Positions 46,660 to 58,650 of a DNA stretch of 64,000 nucleotides are shown here, in pieces (positions within the stretch are counted from its first letter, which is position 1; each line of letters starts with the position of its first letter). The notes beneath the pieces were generated by a model. It worked only from the letters and a program-made list of their open reading frames with translations, did no database searches and had not been told where the DNA came from. Source of the DNA: Triticum aestivum (Eukaryota; Streptophyta; Magnoliopsida; Poales; Poaceae); NCBI RefSeq assembly GCF_018294505.1, contig NC_057814.1, positions 40,644,398 to 40,708,397 of the forward strand. The letters run 5' to 3'. A program made the translations under genes and the position numbers.

Positions 46660-47227
46660 AGCCCAGATTTCGATAAATGGCTTGAGGCCAATCTGAGATA
46701 GGATCCATGTATGAGAACAAAGTACGGACTTTGGTGGACTTGCCCAATGATCAGCAAGCCATTGAGAATAAATGGATCTTCAAGAGGAAGACGGACGCTG
46801 ATGGTAGTGTTACTATCTACAAAGCTCGACTTGTCGCAAAAGGTTTTCGACAAGTTCAAGGTGTTGACTACGATGAGATTTTCTCACTCGTAGCTATGCT
46901 TAAGTCTATCCGAATCATGTTAGCAATTGCCGCATTTTACGAAATCTGGCAAATGGATGTCAAAACTTCATTCATTAATGGAATCCTTAAAGAAGAGTTG
47001 TATATGATGCAACCAAAAGGTTTTGTCGATCCTAAAGGTGCTAACAAAGTATGCAAACTCCAGCGATCCATCTATGGACTGGTGCAAGCATCTCGGAGTT
47101 GGAATATACGCTTTGATAAGTTGATCCAAACATATAGTTTTATACAGACTGGTAGTGAAGCCTGTATTTACGAGAAAGTCAGTGGGAGGACTAGAGCCTT
47201 TCTGATAAGTATATGTGAATGACATAT
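46660..47227 (+). pseudogene. Copia-1 reverse transcriptase segment
   Basis: Continues copia-1 pol after copia-2: MSPDFDKWLEA, a short deletion, then RTLVDLPNDQQAIENKWIFK, ARLVAKGFRQVQGVDYDEIF, AIAAFYEIWQMDVKTSFING and SIYGLVQASRSWNIRFDKLI. This is the Ty1/copia RT core, which copies the element RNA into DNA. The 171-codon frame is mostly open; it becomes degraded just before the YVDD catalytic motif and is cut there by the CACTA at 47,228. Confidence 0.9.
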
Positions 47228-47254
47228 CACTACTAGGGAAAACCTTATACACAG

Positions 47255-47600
47255 AATCTTAGCACCAGGGCGGCACAAAAAGAGGCGCTACTGCTAATTA
47301 GCAGTAGCGATGGTAAGGAAACCACGCTACTGATGTAAATTTAGCAGTAGCGCGTGTTGTCTAAACCGCGCTGCTACAAAAATCCACCGACAGTACCCAT
47401 CAACCTAAGTTTACCAGCAGCGCGGTGTCACGATGCGCGCTACTGCTAATGCAGTAGTAGTAGCGCGCTTTTGAGTCACGTTGCTGCTGCTAATTTTGAA
47501 ATTGTCCACACGGTTGGCCCATTTAGCAGTAGCGCGTGTGACGAAAGGGCGCTGCTGCTACGCTCTTGGCAGTAGCGCGTTTTTCCTCCTGCGCTACTGC
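47255..47600. repeat. CACTA subterminal repeats, left
   Basis: About ten copies of GCAGTAGCG and its complement in both orientations (for example AATTAGCAGTAGCGATGG, TTTAGCAGTAGCGCGTG, TTGGCAGTAGCGCG). These are typical binding sites for the element's own subterminal-binding protein. Confidence 0.85.
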
Positions 47601-48279
47601 TAAGCCGCAGCACCCCACCACCTTTATCCTCCCCTCCCCCATCTCCTCTCCTCCCTTTCCCCTACCTCCCACATCCTCCCTCTCTCACTCTTCTTCTTCC
47701 TCAATACTTCTCCCCCCATTACTCTCCCTCTTCTACCTACCTTTCTCTCTCTTCATTACTCCTAGCTAACTACACTACCTCCATTGAGGCATCTCCTTTC
47801 TCTTTTTCCTTCCCCCTCCACTAGTTGAAGTTGTACTCCTCCCAAATTAGCTAGCTAGGTAGATGTAGAATTTAGTTAAGTGACCTATTTGCCCCTAACT
47901 AGATCTATCTTTGTCAAGAAGAGCTTTGTGCACTTTTGATCTCCCTACATATCATCATCTCCACCGTGTGCTCGATCTTGAGATAGAGGTGATTAAAATT
48001 TCATGCTTTTGCAAAATGGAAATATGTGTATGTGTGTGATATGATAATTGGGCAATATGATGGAAATTGTGTGTGTGGCATGAGTTGACGCCAAATTGTG
48101 CTTTTGAGTTGCCTATGTTTTGCCGAAATGTCGATTTATTTCCGTTTCGGCGAATTCCGGGCAAACTCTAGATCTATATGTCCTATTTTTAGGGAAGGTC
48201 GTGCCGAATTTTTGTATGACTTTGATGCATGCATGCATTTTTATAATCAATTTGTTTCTTATTACCGTGCAGACGTTCG
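47601..48279 (+). other. CACTA leader and first untranslated region
   Basis: A CT-rich stretch (47,620-47,770) is followed by AT-rich DNA with no frame. The block near 48,115-48,215 (TTTATTTCCGTTTCGGCGAATT) is repeated in diverged form at 52,285-52,350. It is taken as the 5' untranslated region of tnp2. Confidence 0.5.
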
Positions 48280-51200
48280 TGATGGTCAGTGGAACGATGG
48301 TGGACAGGTGGTTGCGGTCGGCGGTGCAGGACATGAAAGAAAATAACCGACAGAGGTTTTATATCCGTGTTGAAAATGCAAAGGAATAGTTTGGCTCGAC
48401 CCCTATGATGATGGTCGTGTCGAAGCGCACCTGCTCATGACTGGTTTCGTGGATGGCTATACTCGGTGGATAATTCAAGATGAGGATGACGATGTTGAGG
48501 ATGCCGACGGGGCAGGCAATGACGACACGGGGCAAGACGAAGAGATGATCAATAATGGCAGCGGAGAAGCGGTCGGACATGGAGGCGGCGAAGGGGCCGG
48601 ACATGGCGGAGGAGAAGGGGCGGGACATGGCGGCGGAGAGAACGACGTGGACTCCACGCAGCAGAGTTCGTCGGTACTAAGTTCAATCGTGCGGGACCCT
48701 CATGTTCAAGCACTGCTTCGCAAGGAGACGAGTACTGAGAGAGCTGCTTCTAGAGAGGAGGCTAAGCTGGAGCAACTGGTGGTAGACTCGAACACTCCAT
48801 TGTATGATGGTTGCAATCCTGAGGTGACCCGCTTGAGATTCACGCTCCAACTCCTGAAGACGAAGGCTAAAAACAAATGGCCCGACACTAGCCTCGATGA
48901 GCATGTCAAGTACCTAAAGGATGTTCTTCCCGCGGGGAATCTATGTCCTACTAGTGTTGATGAGGCCAAGAAGATCGTGTGCCCTCTTGATCTGCCGCAC
49001 GTTAGATACCATGCATGCATCAACGATTGCATAATTTATCGGAAGGAGCACGCGGAAAAAACAAGTTGTCCGGTGTGCAATGCTTCTCGATACAAGAAGG
49101 CCGGGAAGAAATGTCCCCAGAAAGTTTTATGGCACGACTATCTCGGTTACGGATATGTCGCAGGCCAGGTGTGCCATGGATATTGCGGATGCACGCGGTG
49201 CATGGATGATACGATATCTCAGCAGCTAACGTCAAGGAAATATGGCGGGTCTGGCAAAATCGTGTACATGGGGCATCGAAGATGGCTCGAACAGGACGAC
49301 CCGTGGAGAAACCGTGGAGATCTATTCAATGGTCACGCTGAGCATTGAGGACCTCCACGTAAGCGGAGCGGTGCCGAAATCGATAAGCTGTTGAAAAACT
49401 GGAAGGAGTGCCCCGCGCCGGGAAAGACGATGAAAAAGGCGCCGAAGCCGCTGCTGAAGGTCTGGAAGACGAGGTCTGCGTTCTGGGACATGGAGTACTG
49501 GCACAAACTCGATAAACCTCATTGCCTTGATCAAATGCATATCTGTAAGAATGTCCTTGAGAGCTTGATCACGACACTGATGAACATGCCAGATAAGACC
49601 AAGGATGGGCCGAAGGCAAAAAAAGACTTGCAAGATTTGAAAATTTAGGGAAGATCTGCACATGCCGCCCCGTAAAATGTCAGACGAGACAGAGACGGAG
49701 ACAGAGGCGCGGGAGAAGAAGGGCAAGAAAATAAAGAAAGAGGACTATTGCCTGCCTTCTTGCTTCACCTTAAGTCAGGCTGAGATCGGTCAATTCTTTA
49801 AGTGCCTTACCGGAGTCAAAGTTAGTTCCGGTTACTGTGGCAAGATAAGCAGATATCTAGACACGGACAAGAAAAGGTTCGGTGGGATGAAGTACCATGA
49901 CTGTCATGTGATGATGACGCAGATACTACCTGTTGCCCTTAGAGGGATAATGGACAAGCACGACCGTGACACGCTTATTGGTCTCTGCAACTTTTTCGAC
50001 GTCATCTCTCGAAAGTCGATCAGTCTGAAGCAGCTCCGAAGGCTACAGGAAGAGATCATTGTGATACTGAATGAGCTTGAGATGTACTTCCCGCCCACAT
50101 TCTTTGACCTGATGGTGCATCTGTGTGTCCATATTGTGGACGACATAATAGACCTGGGGCCGTCATTTCTGCACAACATGATGCCGTTTGAGAGGATTAA
50201 TGGGATCATCAAAGGATTCGTTCGTAACATGTCCCGTCCGGATGGAAGCATCGTCCAGGGCTATCTAACACAAGAGTGCATCTCTTTCTGCGAGAATTTT
50301 CTATATGGCGCAGACCTGCAGCCGCCTGGTCATAGTGTTGGTTTGCCCATTAACAAGCACGATGGGAGGCTCGAAGGAGAAGGTCACTCTAACGGTCGCA
50401 GGGAACTGCACGTGGCATACTCAGATCGACGCAGCGACTTTGACATAGCAAACTTGGTAGTGCTACAACACCTAGACGAGGTAGATCCTTTCGTGGCACT
50501 GCACAAAGAAATTATCGCAAAGAAGTATCGTGACCGGGGGGTATGCAGGAGAGACGCTGAAGTTACTAGAGAGCACAACTCCACTTTCCTGCATTGGTTC
50601 AAAGAGCATATTATTGCTAATCCCTTGGAGGAAGGCTCTAAGGACGGATTGCTCATATACGCCTTAGCACATGGCCCCTCGCCCAACTTCGTAACCTATC
50701 AGGCATATGATATCAACGGATACACGTTCTACACGGAGGCCAAAGATATGGACAGTGATGATCAGAACTCAAGAGTGACGATGGAATGCATGACCGGCAG
50801 CGACAACGGCGCAACTGAAAGATTTTACGGAATGGTAGAGGAGATCTAGGAGCTTGACTACTCTCGACTGCACAACACGACGATGTTCCGTGTCCGATGG
50901 GCTAAGAATGTCGAAAGAGAAAAACGGTATTTCACTACCATGACTATACCCGACGCCAAGAGCGCTACTGTGAACGCTATCGCAAAAAACGAGCCATGGG
51001 TACACGCTAAGCACGTGACACAATGCTTCTTCATAACCGACACGCGCAGTCCCAGCCGTGTAGTCGTGAGGAGAGGCAAAAGGAATATCATTGGAATGGA
51101 TGGAGTCGCCAACGAGGAAGACTACGATCAGTACGGCAACCCAATGAGGGAAGATGACGATGATGATGAAGTATACGTCAAAAGAAGAATCAATACTACA

Positions 51201-51317
51201 TTACCTAAGAAAAATCGTACTCCATGGAAAAGGCAAAGTCAAAATGAGGGGCTCAATTATTCTTCAACGAACAAGAAGGGAAAGAAGCTGACTCAAAAAC
51301 GAAAACGTCAACGCTGA
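48280..51317 (+). pseudogene. CACTA tnp2-type transposase, degraded
   Basis: Plus-strand frames carry TNP2 family blocks: FVDGYTRWI and an acidic linker, a GHGGGEGA triplicate (about 48,575-48,640), RLRFTLQLLKTKAKNKWPDT, CINDCIIYRKEHAEKTSCPV with cysteine-rich motifs, GYGYVAGQVCHGYCGCTRCM, YMGHRRWLEQDDPWR, LLKVWKTRSAFWDMEYW, MHICKNVLESLITTLMNMPD, then the long frame 49,662-50,849 (FTLSQAEIGQFFKCLTGVKV; YHDCHVMMTQILPVALRGIM; YDINGYTFYTEAKDMDSDDQ) and a basic C-terminus. TNP2 catalyses CACTA excision. Lesions: stops at about 48,388, 49,346 and 50,847, frameshifts near 48,402 and 49,640, and an apparent loss of the central domain between KVLWHDY and GYGYVAG at about 49,135 (judged against the family as I remember it). 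Confidence 0.88.
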
Positions 51318-52640
51318 GGAACCGTATACATATTTAACCATCAAATTATGCAATATATATCGCCTTCCCTTCGTTCACTGCTCTCGGAAAAAAAGAAAAG
51401 AAAAGTGAGCGAAAATAAAGGAAACTAAAATAGAAGGAAACAAACAGGAAATGTGTTATATAGGTACTGGTTATAGCAGTAGCGCTTTACTGAAAAAGAG
51501 CTACAGCTAGTCAAGGTAGCAGTAGCGGTCTCCGTACAAAACCGCTATAGCTACCTCTAATAGTAGTAGCGCGTTTGCTCTAAACGTGCTACTGCTACGT
51601 CCACTTAACCCAAAATCCTCACTCTCTCTGCTTCATCCCGACTCTTTTCCCCCCAAATCCCCACTCTCTCTTCCCCCGTCGCACCGCCAGGGCCCTGCCC
51701 TCACCGCACCCCTGCGCTCGCCCCCAACCCCAGCGCTCGCCCCTACCCCGGCCCCGACCAAGACCCCGGCCTCGCCCCCGACCCCGACGCACCACGCCTC
51801 CCTCCTCTGCTTCCTCCCCTCCCAACCTCAGCCGTCGTCGGGCCTGCTTCCTCGCACCTCCACCCTCTGTAAACCGCCCCCCAGCGCTCCTCCTCTCTCT
51901 GCTAGCTAGGGTTCTTTGGTTTATTTACTTAGGTTTTAGTTAGGGCAGTAGGTTAATTAGGTTATCTATTTAGTTATGAATTTAGCTAGGTTTTTATGAA
52001 CCGTAGGTTTTAAAATAGGACAGAAATTTAGGGTTAAGCAATTGTAGTTAAAATAAAAGGCAGCATTTAAGCAATTGTCCAAATCAACATCCCTTGTTAA
52101 AGCAAATTTAGGTAGGCTGAATTTATATGCAAATTTGAACAGGACATGTGATATGTGGACATGTCATGTTTGGAAGTTGGACATGTCATTTGGACATGTG
52201 ATGTTTTGGACATGTCATATTTGGAAAATGATGATTATGTGCAGGGTAAATGTCCGAATGGCCTATGTTACTCCAGAATGTTGATTCATTTCCGTTCCGG
52301 TGAATTTCAGGCGCTCAATATGTCCATTTTTTAGCAAAGGTCATGCCGAAATTTTCCGTGAATTTTGGCATGATTTGTGCTAGATAGTAGGCATATCGAG
52401 TGCTGGGAGTTGCTGGGAAACGACATTCCAGCAAACATAGATTTCTTTTTTATGTTATTTCTCATTTTTTCATACTTTTAGAATTAAACGAGGATACTTG
52501 ATCATAGGAAACATGTCGAACAACGAAGAAACTTGGCCTTCTGACCAAGATGCAGACGAGATGGATTATCAGGGTGAACAAGAGTACCTTGAGTATTTGA
52601 CTGCTAAGCAATTTCAAAGTCAAGGTTTGCAGGTCGGCCT
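51318..52640 (+). other. Second CACTA leader-like region and short ORF
   Basis: Subterminal-type repeats (AGCAGTAGCG, GCTACTGCTA) lie at 51,480-51,600. A C-rich tract follows (51,650-51,900), then a block at 52,245-52,390 clearly related to 48,085-48,250 (GATTCATTTCCGTTCCGGTG, GTCATGCCGAAATTTTCCG). A short frame starts at 52,513, MSNNEETWPSDQDADEMDYQ onward, acidic like the start of CACTA accessory proteins, and is cut by the LTR at 52,641. Either a second CACTA gene with a duplicated leader or a fused second element. Confidence 0.5.
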
Positions 52641-54630
52641 TGTAACAGCCCCAAAATTGGGTTATCAATTTTTTGCTGTTATTCTCTCCTGGCACTCATT
52701 TTCAAAATTTTCTCCTGAGTTTGTTGGATGACTCTGATGATTCTTGTCATTTTCAACCTTTCAAAATCTTGCTCATGTCTTTTTCAATGGGCAAGACCTC
52801 ATTTGCATCAGCTCAAATCCTCTCAAACCCTAATTCCAAATTTTTGGAATTTCGATAGGTCCTTTGTACTAACAAAGGAGCCATTATTTTCCTTGCTCTG
52901 TTGATCGTCCCAATTGTTCCTAGAGATCCTCCTATCTTTCTGAACCTTGGATATGCAAAAATATTGCTAAGTCCAATGCAATATTTTTGAATTATGATTT
53001 ATTCCTTTTCTTGCCTTTCCGAGGAATAAAATCCAAAGGCATAGCTAGCCATCTCCTAAATTCATGAGAAATGGTGGAGTTGATACTTATGTCCAATTCA
53101 AGCACTAGCAAGTATATTGGCCATAATTAAATAAGGAAAATTGCCTTTTCCTATTTAATGCCAATATTGCATTTCTGCCATTTTCCAAAGGAACTACTAT
53201 TTTTATAGAAGAGAAAATTCCCACATAAATTGTGGAGCTTGTCCTTGCTATAAAATCACTAGTTCCATCCTAATCTCATGTTCCTCAGTTCAAAAATTTG
53301 GCACATGATCCAATGCAAGTTTCTGCCTTCTCTGAAATTTTGCAAAGGAAGTGCTTTATTCCTTAGTCCAATGGAGCTGCAGTTTGGCAGGGTGATTAAC
53401 ATGGATAAATAACCCATGGATGCCAAATATGAGCTCAATCCATTCATCGTAGCTCCCTGTCCAATTTTTCAAAGTTTCTGACCAGAATACAACTTTGTGA
53501 AGGAAGTACCTTCATAGTGTTTCCAAATGGGATGACACTTTTCCATCCTCTCAATTATCTCAAATAATTAGCCTCCACCCAAATTCAGTTCATTTCATTG
53601 AACTATGTGAGCACAGGAGCAATTGTTGTTTTCTGCCCAAATTTTCAGTTTGTGAAGCAAGTGTATTTTATCTTGCTCCATTATGGCTGATAATTTTCCC
53701 AGGCCTTCTCCTATCTATATGATCCATCTCCACAAGATTTTGGCTCATTTCATTTAGCCATTTGCCATGAGGATTTTTCTGATGTTTTTCGACAGAAATG
53801 ATAGCTGTGAAGGAAGTACCATTTTGGTAAGTCCATTTGGTATGAACTTTTTACAGCATCATTGTATGTCCAAATCATCAAGATTTGCCTATTTTTATCT
53901 CAATTCATCACTCCTAGTGAGTGCTTCTTCCTCATTCAGTTTCTGGGTCAGATTTGGTAGTTGTACAACAACTATGGTAAATAGTTGTCCAAATTACCTC
54001 AAGACTCCCAGGACCGTAGTCAATGTTACCCTAAGCCTACCAGACATCCATTTTACCATTTAACCTCTCTGGTTTTATCTCTAGGATGTTGCCAAGTTTG
54101 CAACAGCAAACTTGTGCAGCTTGGTTTACTCAACTAAATTTGTCTCTGCCCGTTTCTTTACCATGGTAATACTCCACTCTGGAAGGACTACGCGGAAGAC
54201 ATGAACTTACATCTGTAAAAACCCCAAAGCGCACCATGCCGGTGGTGGCTACGAGGGCAGCCGGCCAAAACGGTGGTCTAGCCACTGTTGTCGTCGGCAG
54301 CGCTGCTCCGACCGTCTCTGGCCTCACCATTAATGCCCAACAGTTCCCCCTCGGCATCCTCTTCCCTCTGGACCTCTGGCCCCTTTCGTTTTCTTCTCCG
54401 GCGAGCCGTCCAAACGATCGAACAGTGAGCTGCTATAGCCATCGTCTTCTTCCTCGCCTTTGTCTGCTTCCTCCTTTCATCCCCGAGCGCCTCTCGTCTC
54501 CGTGAGCCTCTGCTGCTCGTCTTGATCCTCCTCGTCGCCTTCACGCCGCTTCCCGTGGGTCTTGGCCGCGCCTGCCGACGCGCGTACACGTCGCCCGCCG
54601 CGTGCCACCTCTTCCCCTCCTTGCCCCGGC

Positions 54631-54638
54631 TATAAATA
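54631..54638 (+). promoter_or_regulatory. LTR TATA box
   Basis: TATAAATA within CCCCGGCTATAAATAGCC. The identical motif is at 61,486-61,493 in the 3' LTR, so it is conserved between the two copies. Transcription would be expected to start about 30 bp downstream. Confidence 0.6.
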
Positions 54639-55209
54639 GCCAACCCGAGCCTCTCTCCGAGCAAGCCAGCCCCCTCCCCTCTCCCTCTAGAGCCCTCTCA
54701 CACCGGTGCCTGGCCGAATCCCTCCCGGGAGCCCGGCAATTTAGCCGGAGTTCGCCCTCGGCCTCCGCACCCGAACCCCCACTCAGGCCGTCCCCTGCCC
54801 AGTCCGAGCCCATGGATGGACGCGCCACTCTCCGGCGACCCTTCCCGACCCGCCGCCCCTCCATTTCCCTCACCGGAGCCCCGTGTCCACCCGAGCCCGA
54901 AGCCCCTCTCCGCGCGTGCCTCGCTGCTTCCGCTACAACGCTCGTCGACGGCAGAGGCTACCACCCTGAGATGCGCCTACTCATGCTGAGCATCTGGGTA
55001 GGTCGGCCGTCGCGAACGGTCGCGGGACTCGCCGGCGCTTCTCGTCGGGGCGATCGCGTGCCTCGGCTCGTCGCGCCCCCGAGCGGGAAGAAGAAGTAGG
55101 CCAGGCGGGCCCCGCCCAGCGTTGACCCTGCCTCTGGGCCCCACCTGTCGGCCTCTGCACGCTGATCGGGCCGGCTCGCTGAGCTGGCGTAAGTGGAGAC
55201 GCCCCGCGC

Positions 55210-55345
55210 GAATGCGCTTTCGTTTCTCGAAAGCGTACTTCGTCACGGCTTCAGAGAGAAATGCGTTTTCGTTTTCTGAAAACATACTTTCTGTCGCCTG
55301 CGGTCGGTAATGCACTTTCCCTTCTCTGAAAACGTATTTTCCTTA
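55210..55345 (+). repeat. Three hairpin-like repeats in the LTR
   Basis: TGCGCTTTCGTTTCTCGAAA, then ATGCGTTTTCGTTTTCTGAAA and ATGCACTTTCCCTTCTCTGAAA are three related short units, each with a self-complementary CTTTCG...CGAAAG or TTTTC...GAAAA core followed by (C/A)GTA(C/T)TT. The same trio is in the 3' LTR at about 62,047-62,180. Confidence 0.65.
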
Positions 55346-57508
55346 GTGCGCTTTCTGTTTTAACCGACAAGGGCCCGTCTGTGAATATTTATTTTACAGA
55401 TTAGCCCCTGTCATTCAAACGACCGTATCTTTGCAACCACAACTCCGATTGAGGTGATTCCAGCGCTCACGTTCTCTGTTCGTCGAGCTCTTTCTGTTGG
55501 TATCATTTTCATTATGTTTCCACATAGTGAAAATGATCATTTTTTCCTTGCCCATAAACAGCCCTTCCGAGAGAGAACTGTTTCCGACAAATCGTTCCAC
55601 GATCGTTTCCCACTTCTTCCCGGAGTATTTGTCGACCCCCAGGCAAGCCAACCTCTTATCATGAGCCCTGAACATGCATGTTGACTTTGCTTGCACCTTG
55701 TGTGTGTGTAGTTGCAGCTGTTTCATATCGTTTTCGTCTGCAGTTATGCCATTATGCCTGTCATGCATGCATGTGTTTTCATGATATCTTTTGCCATGCT
55801 AATTAGAATGTTATTATTAATAATGCCATGTCACTACTCTACTTTATTTTCATGTCATCGTTATAAGATGTTATGATGATTGAAATGCACCGTGATATGC
55901 TAGTACTTGATATTGTCATGCTCTGTATTCGATAGTTGTGTACTTGAGAAGTTCAATATTTTGTTCATTCATTTGTATGCTGCATGCTCATTGTTGCATT
56001 CATGTTCATGATGATGGAGAAGTTAATAAAATGACTTAATAATAACAAACCTCCTCCGTCATCGATGGGATCGAGTCATAGTGCCACCAAATCGAACTTT
56101 TTCAGTGCGGCAACATTTGCCTTTGTGGGAAGGCCTTAATGCGATCTATTTTCGTGCCTCTCGTCGGTGCATCCAACTAGGGAAGGTTATGGGCATGCTT
56201 ACCCTAATCATATAGGCGGAAATAACCTTGTGTGCCCGTTGTTAGAATTTTTGGTACCGGTCCCCGTGAGGGACGTTTTGGCCACGATGGTGGTCGTTGT
56301 GTCTTTGGTAGACACGGGGCCACCCAGGACTAGCCCAGTTGGGAGTGGGTCGGAGTGTCCGGGAGAGTGTCATGGCAGTAGGTCGGTTTCGTCTGAATGC
56401 CGTTGGTCCACCCGAATGGGATGACGAGGCCATGGGTTCCGTGGTGTGGGTACAGTGTGCTACCTCTGCGGAGTGTATATAAAGTCTATTGATAGCAACA
56501 CAGTTCGTAGTAGGTCCCACTATCAGGTCTTGGTCGAAATGGAGGATAAACCTGAAATAATTAAGTTGGTAAATAAAGATGTGATAACACGAATATGGTG
56601 ACTTGAACTATGAGGTAGTCGTGAGAAGTCACGGCGATGTTTTGATATGATCACGAGACGAGGTCTCGATGAGTGTTGGAGACCAAGTGTTGGTCATGGT
56701 TGTGATCGCCGGAAAGATCACCGTTCGGTTGCGAGACAACCCGTTGGTAAGAGAGTCCGAGGGACTCGGTGCACAAGTTTGGTTGCATTGCATGAGTAAT
56801 ATGTTGCATTTAAGAACCATGATAGAACAGAAGATGGTTGCATATAGTTAACATGTTATGTCTGCATTTGATATGATCGGTAGCTTATTTTTAGCATAGT
56901 TTCATGATGCCATGCCATGCTTTGATTGACATGTTAGTTATGCCATGATTGGGATAATATGCTATGTTTTGCTATTACCATGTTATAATCATGTTTTGAT
57001 AGGCCATGATTACTGACATGTTAGTAGATGCTATGATATTGCTCATGCTTAGTTGATCTTTATCATGCCATGTTTAGTAATTGATATGAGATAGGTTGTT
57101 GCATGCGCTTGGTTCTTGCTTTGTCTTATGCTTGTTTGGATGCTATGTATTTGGTTGTCTTGCAAGTAGATTCAATGTACTGGCCTGCCGTGTCATGCCA
57201 GTTTTGTAGGTCATACCCGAATCGTTCGCTTGATCCATCATGCCAGGCCGTAACCTTGCCAGTCCTGTGAGTTGTGGAGCCCAGCCAATGTTGATGAGCC
57301 GCCAAACCAAGACTTCCGCCGCCTTTTTAATAGCCTTAGGGCTATGCCAGATAATTGTATTCATCAATGATGTACTCTTGTATACATGTATTTGATGAAT
57401 ATTCTTGTACCTGGAATGTTGTATCTTGGACCTGTCGTGCGTCAGGTGTTATCCTGGGCTGACATGCGAAGGCCCCCTGCTCCATGCGGATCGGGCTACC
57501 ACAGGACA

Positions 57509-57520
57509 TGGTATCAGAGC
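57509..57520 (+). other. Primer binding site
   Basis: TGGTATCAGAGC, complementary to the 3' end of plant initiator methionine tRNA. Confidence 0.9.
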
Positions 57521-57732
57521 AGCCAGGCTGGCATAGGTTATCCTAGTATTAGATCACCGCTACCATTAAACCGTAATGGCCCTAAGGGATTTGACCCATC
57601 CCTGGCATCCGGCATGGCCACTGTTAATCAACAAGTGGCGCAGTCGGGACCGACACGTCCTCGCCCCGCTGTCCCCGCCTAGTTATCCGTGGAACGAATA
57701 GCAACCGCATCCTTTCTGGTCGGCCGCACCGC

Positions 57733-58650
57733 TTGCCCTTCGCCATTAAGGGAAAGGGGCCACACCATGCAGGCATGTCCCGCATAGCCCCCTTTCCGCT
57801 CGCCGTATCGCTCACCCCTCAGTCAGCCATGTCTTTGCAGAGAAGCCTTGCTAGTAGCACTCCAGCCATGACTGGCACCTTCAAAGCTCCCAAGTTTTAC
57901 ACCCGCACCGGTGCCGTCAACCACACTGGCTTTCCACCCCTTCTTACTCAGATGCTCACCAAAGCCTTTGGCTGTAAGGCTAGCCCCGATTACCTGGTGT
58001 TCCAATCGGCACCCGTCCCTCACCTTCATCGCTTTGATGCAAGAGTGCACATCAGCCTAGGTCCCGCAGTAGATGGCCAGCTGTTGGTTTTTCAGGGGAG
58101 AGCCATGCCTACCTCTGATTTAGCCATTTAGGCCGCTGCCGTGGAAGCTATGCTTCACCTCCGAACCAGGTACCCGCATATGGCAGCGAGGCGGGATTTC
58201 GGCTTTTACCCCATTGTGACAGAAGTAGGAATGCAGCCTTCTCCCGCTATCCAAGGAGATGACCCCGCAATCGCTCGCCTGGTGCAGCATATCACCGCCC
58301 AGGGGATGATGATTTCCAAGATGCTTGCCGAGTTTCAAACTCTGGACAACGATGTGGTGCGAGTTGTCCAGGAAGCTTACCGTGAGTCTCGTAAATTCGC
58401 ATCTCAAGTCATTTTCCCAACGCCATCCGAACCAGTGCTACCCTCTCAACCTGTGTTGTGGCCTAGACCCAACATCGTCACCCTCGACAAGGCTCTTTTA
58501 TGGATCCACCGGCAGCATTTTCTCGGATCAATTTCAGCCACACCCCCAGCAGCCGAACCCCAACCCATAGTAGTGTCGGACGATGAAGATGAGGATTGGC
58601 TCAGTCTTTGTCCTCCAGGAGAGCCCCAGCAAGGCAAGTCCTCTGCATGA
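57733..58650 (+). pseudogene. Single internal gene of the long-LTR element, one stop
   Basis: A frame of about 305 codons starts MPFAIKGKGPHHAGM and is open except for one TAG at 58,129, between MPTSDLAI and AAAVEAMLHLRTRYPHMAAR. The order of features: a low-complexity N-terminus, a compact middle (FYTRTGAVNHTGFPPLLTQM; FGCKASPDYLVFQSAP; VHISLGPAVDGQLLVFQGRA), a helical segment (IARLVQHITAQGMMISKMLA; FQTLDNDVVRVVQEAYRES), and an acidic end (VVSDDEDEDWLSL). I see no zinc knuckle, protease or integrase motif. I do not recognise the family. The stop could be CAG to TAG. A GTG- or ATG-rich region before 57,733 is in other frames. A capsid-like or element-specific protein is possible, but nothing shows it. 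Confidence 0.6.

Larger units (their letters stand above)
26375..47227 (+). mobile_element. Copia-1: Ty1/copia LTR retrotransposon, triply interrupted
   Basis: The element starts with a TG...CA LTR at 26,375. Its body can be followed as 28,030-29,931, 35,056-36,817 and 46,660-47,227, carrying gag, protease, integrase and the start of reverse transcriptase in copia order. Protein motifs resemble the Triticeae Angela/WIS/BARE group (inferred from memory of the family). Insertions are a MULE at 29,932-35,046, copia-2 at 36,818-46,654 and a CACTA from 47,228. The rest of pol and the 3' LTR lie beyond the window. It landed in the LINE RT fragment. Confidence 0.88.
47228..52640 (+). mobile_element. 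CACTA (En/Spm-like) element, left part
   Basis: Starts CACTACTAGGGAAAACC, preceded by a candidate 3-bp target TAT. GCAGTAGCG/CGCTACTGC subterminal repeats fill 47,255-47,600. A tnp2-type transposase follows. Subterminal-type repeats recur at 51,480-51,600, then a second leader-like region. The element is interrupted at 52,641 by a long-LTR retrotransposon, so its right terminus must lie beyond the window. Confidence 0.9.
52641..57508 (+). repeat. 5' LTR (about 4.87 kb)
   Basis: Begins TGTAACAGCCCCAAAATTGG and ends ...CTACCACAGGACA at the primer binding site; the true CA end may be 57,503 or 57,508. Promoter TATA box TATAAATA at 54,631-54,638 in a GC-rich zone. A set of hairpin-like repeats lies at 55,210-55,345, and an ATGCCATG-rich zone at 56,880-57,110. 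Open frames in 54,236-55,099 and others lie within the LTR, recur in the 3' LTR in altered form, and look non-coding. Confidence 0.88.

Noticed and set aside
54236..55099. Long GC-rich ORFs on both strands
   Set aside because: They are within the long LTR, and the 3' LTR copy (about 61,092-61,940) has different frames because of indels. Composition explains them.
57509..57520. tRNA gene remnant
   Set aside because: The match is the 12-base primer binding site of a retrotransposon; no cloverleaf is present.
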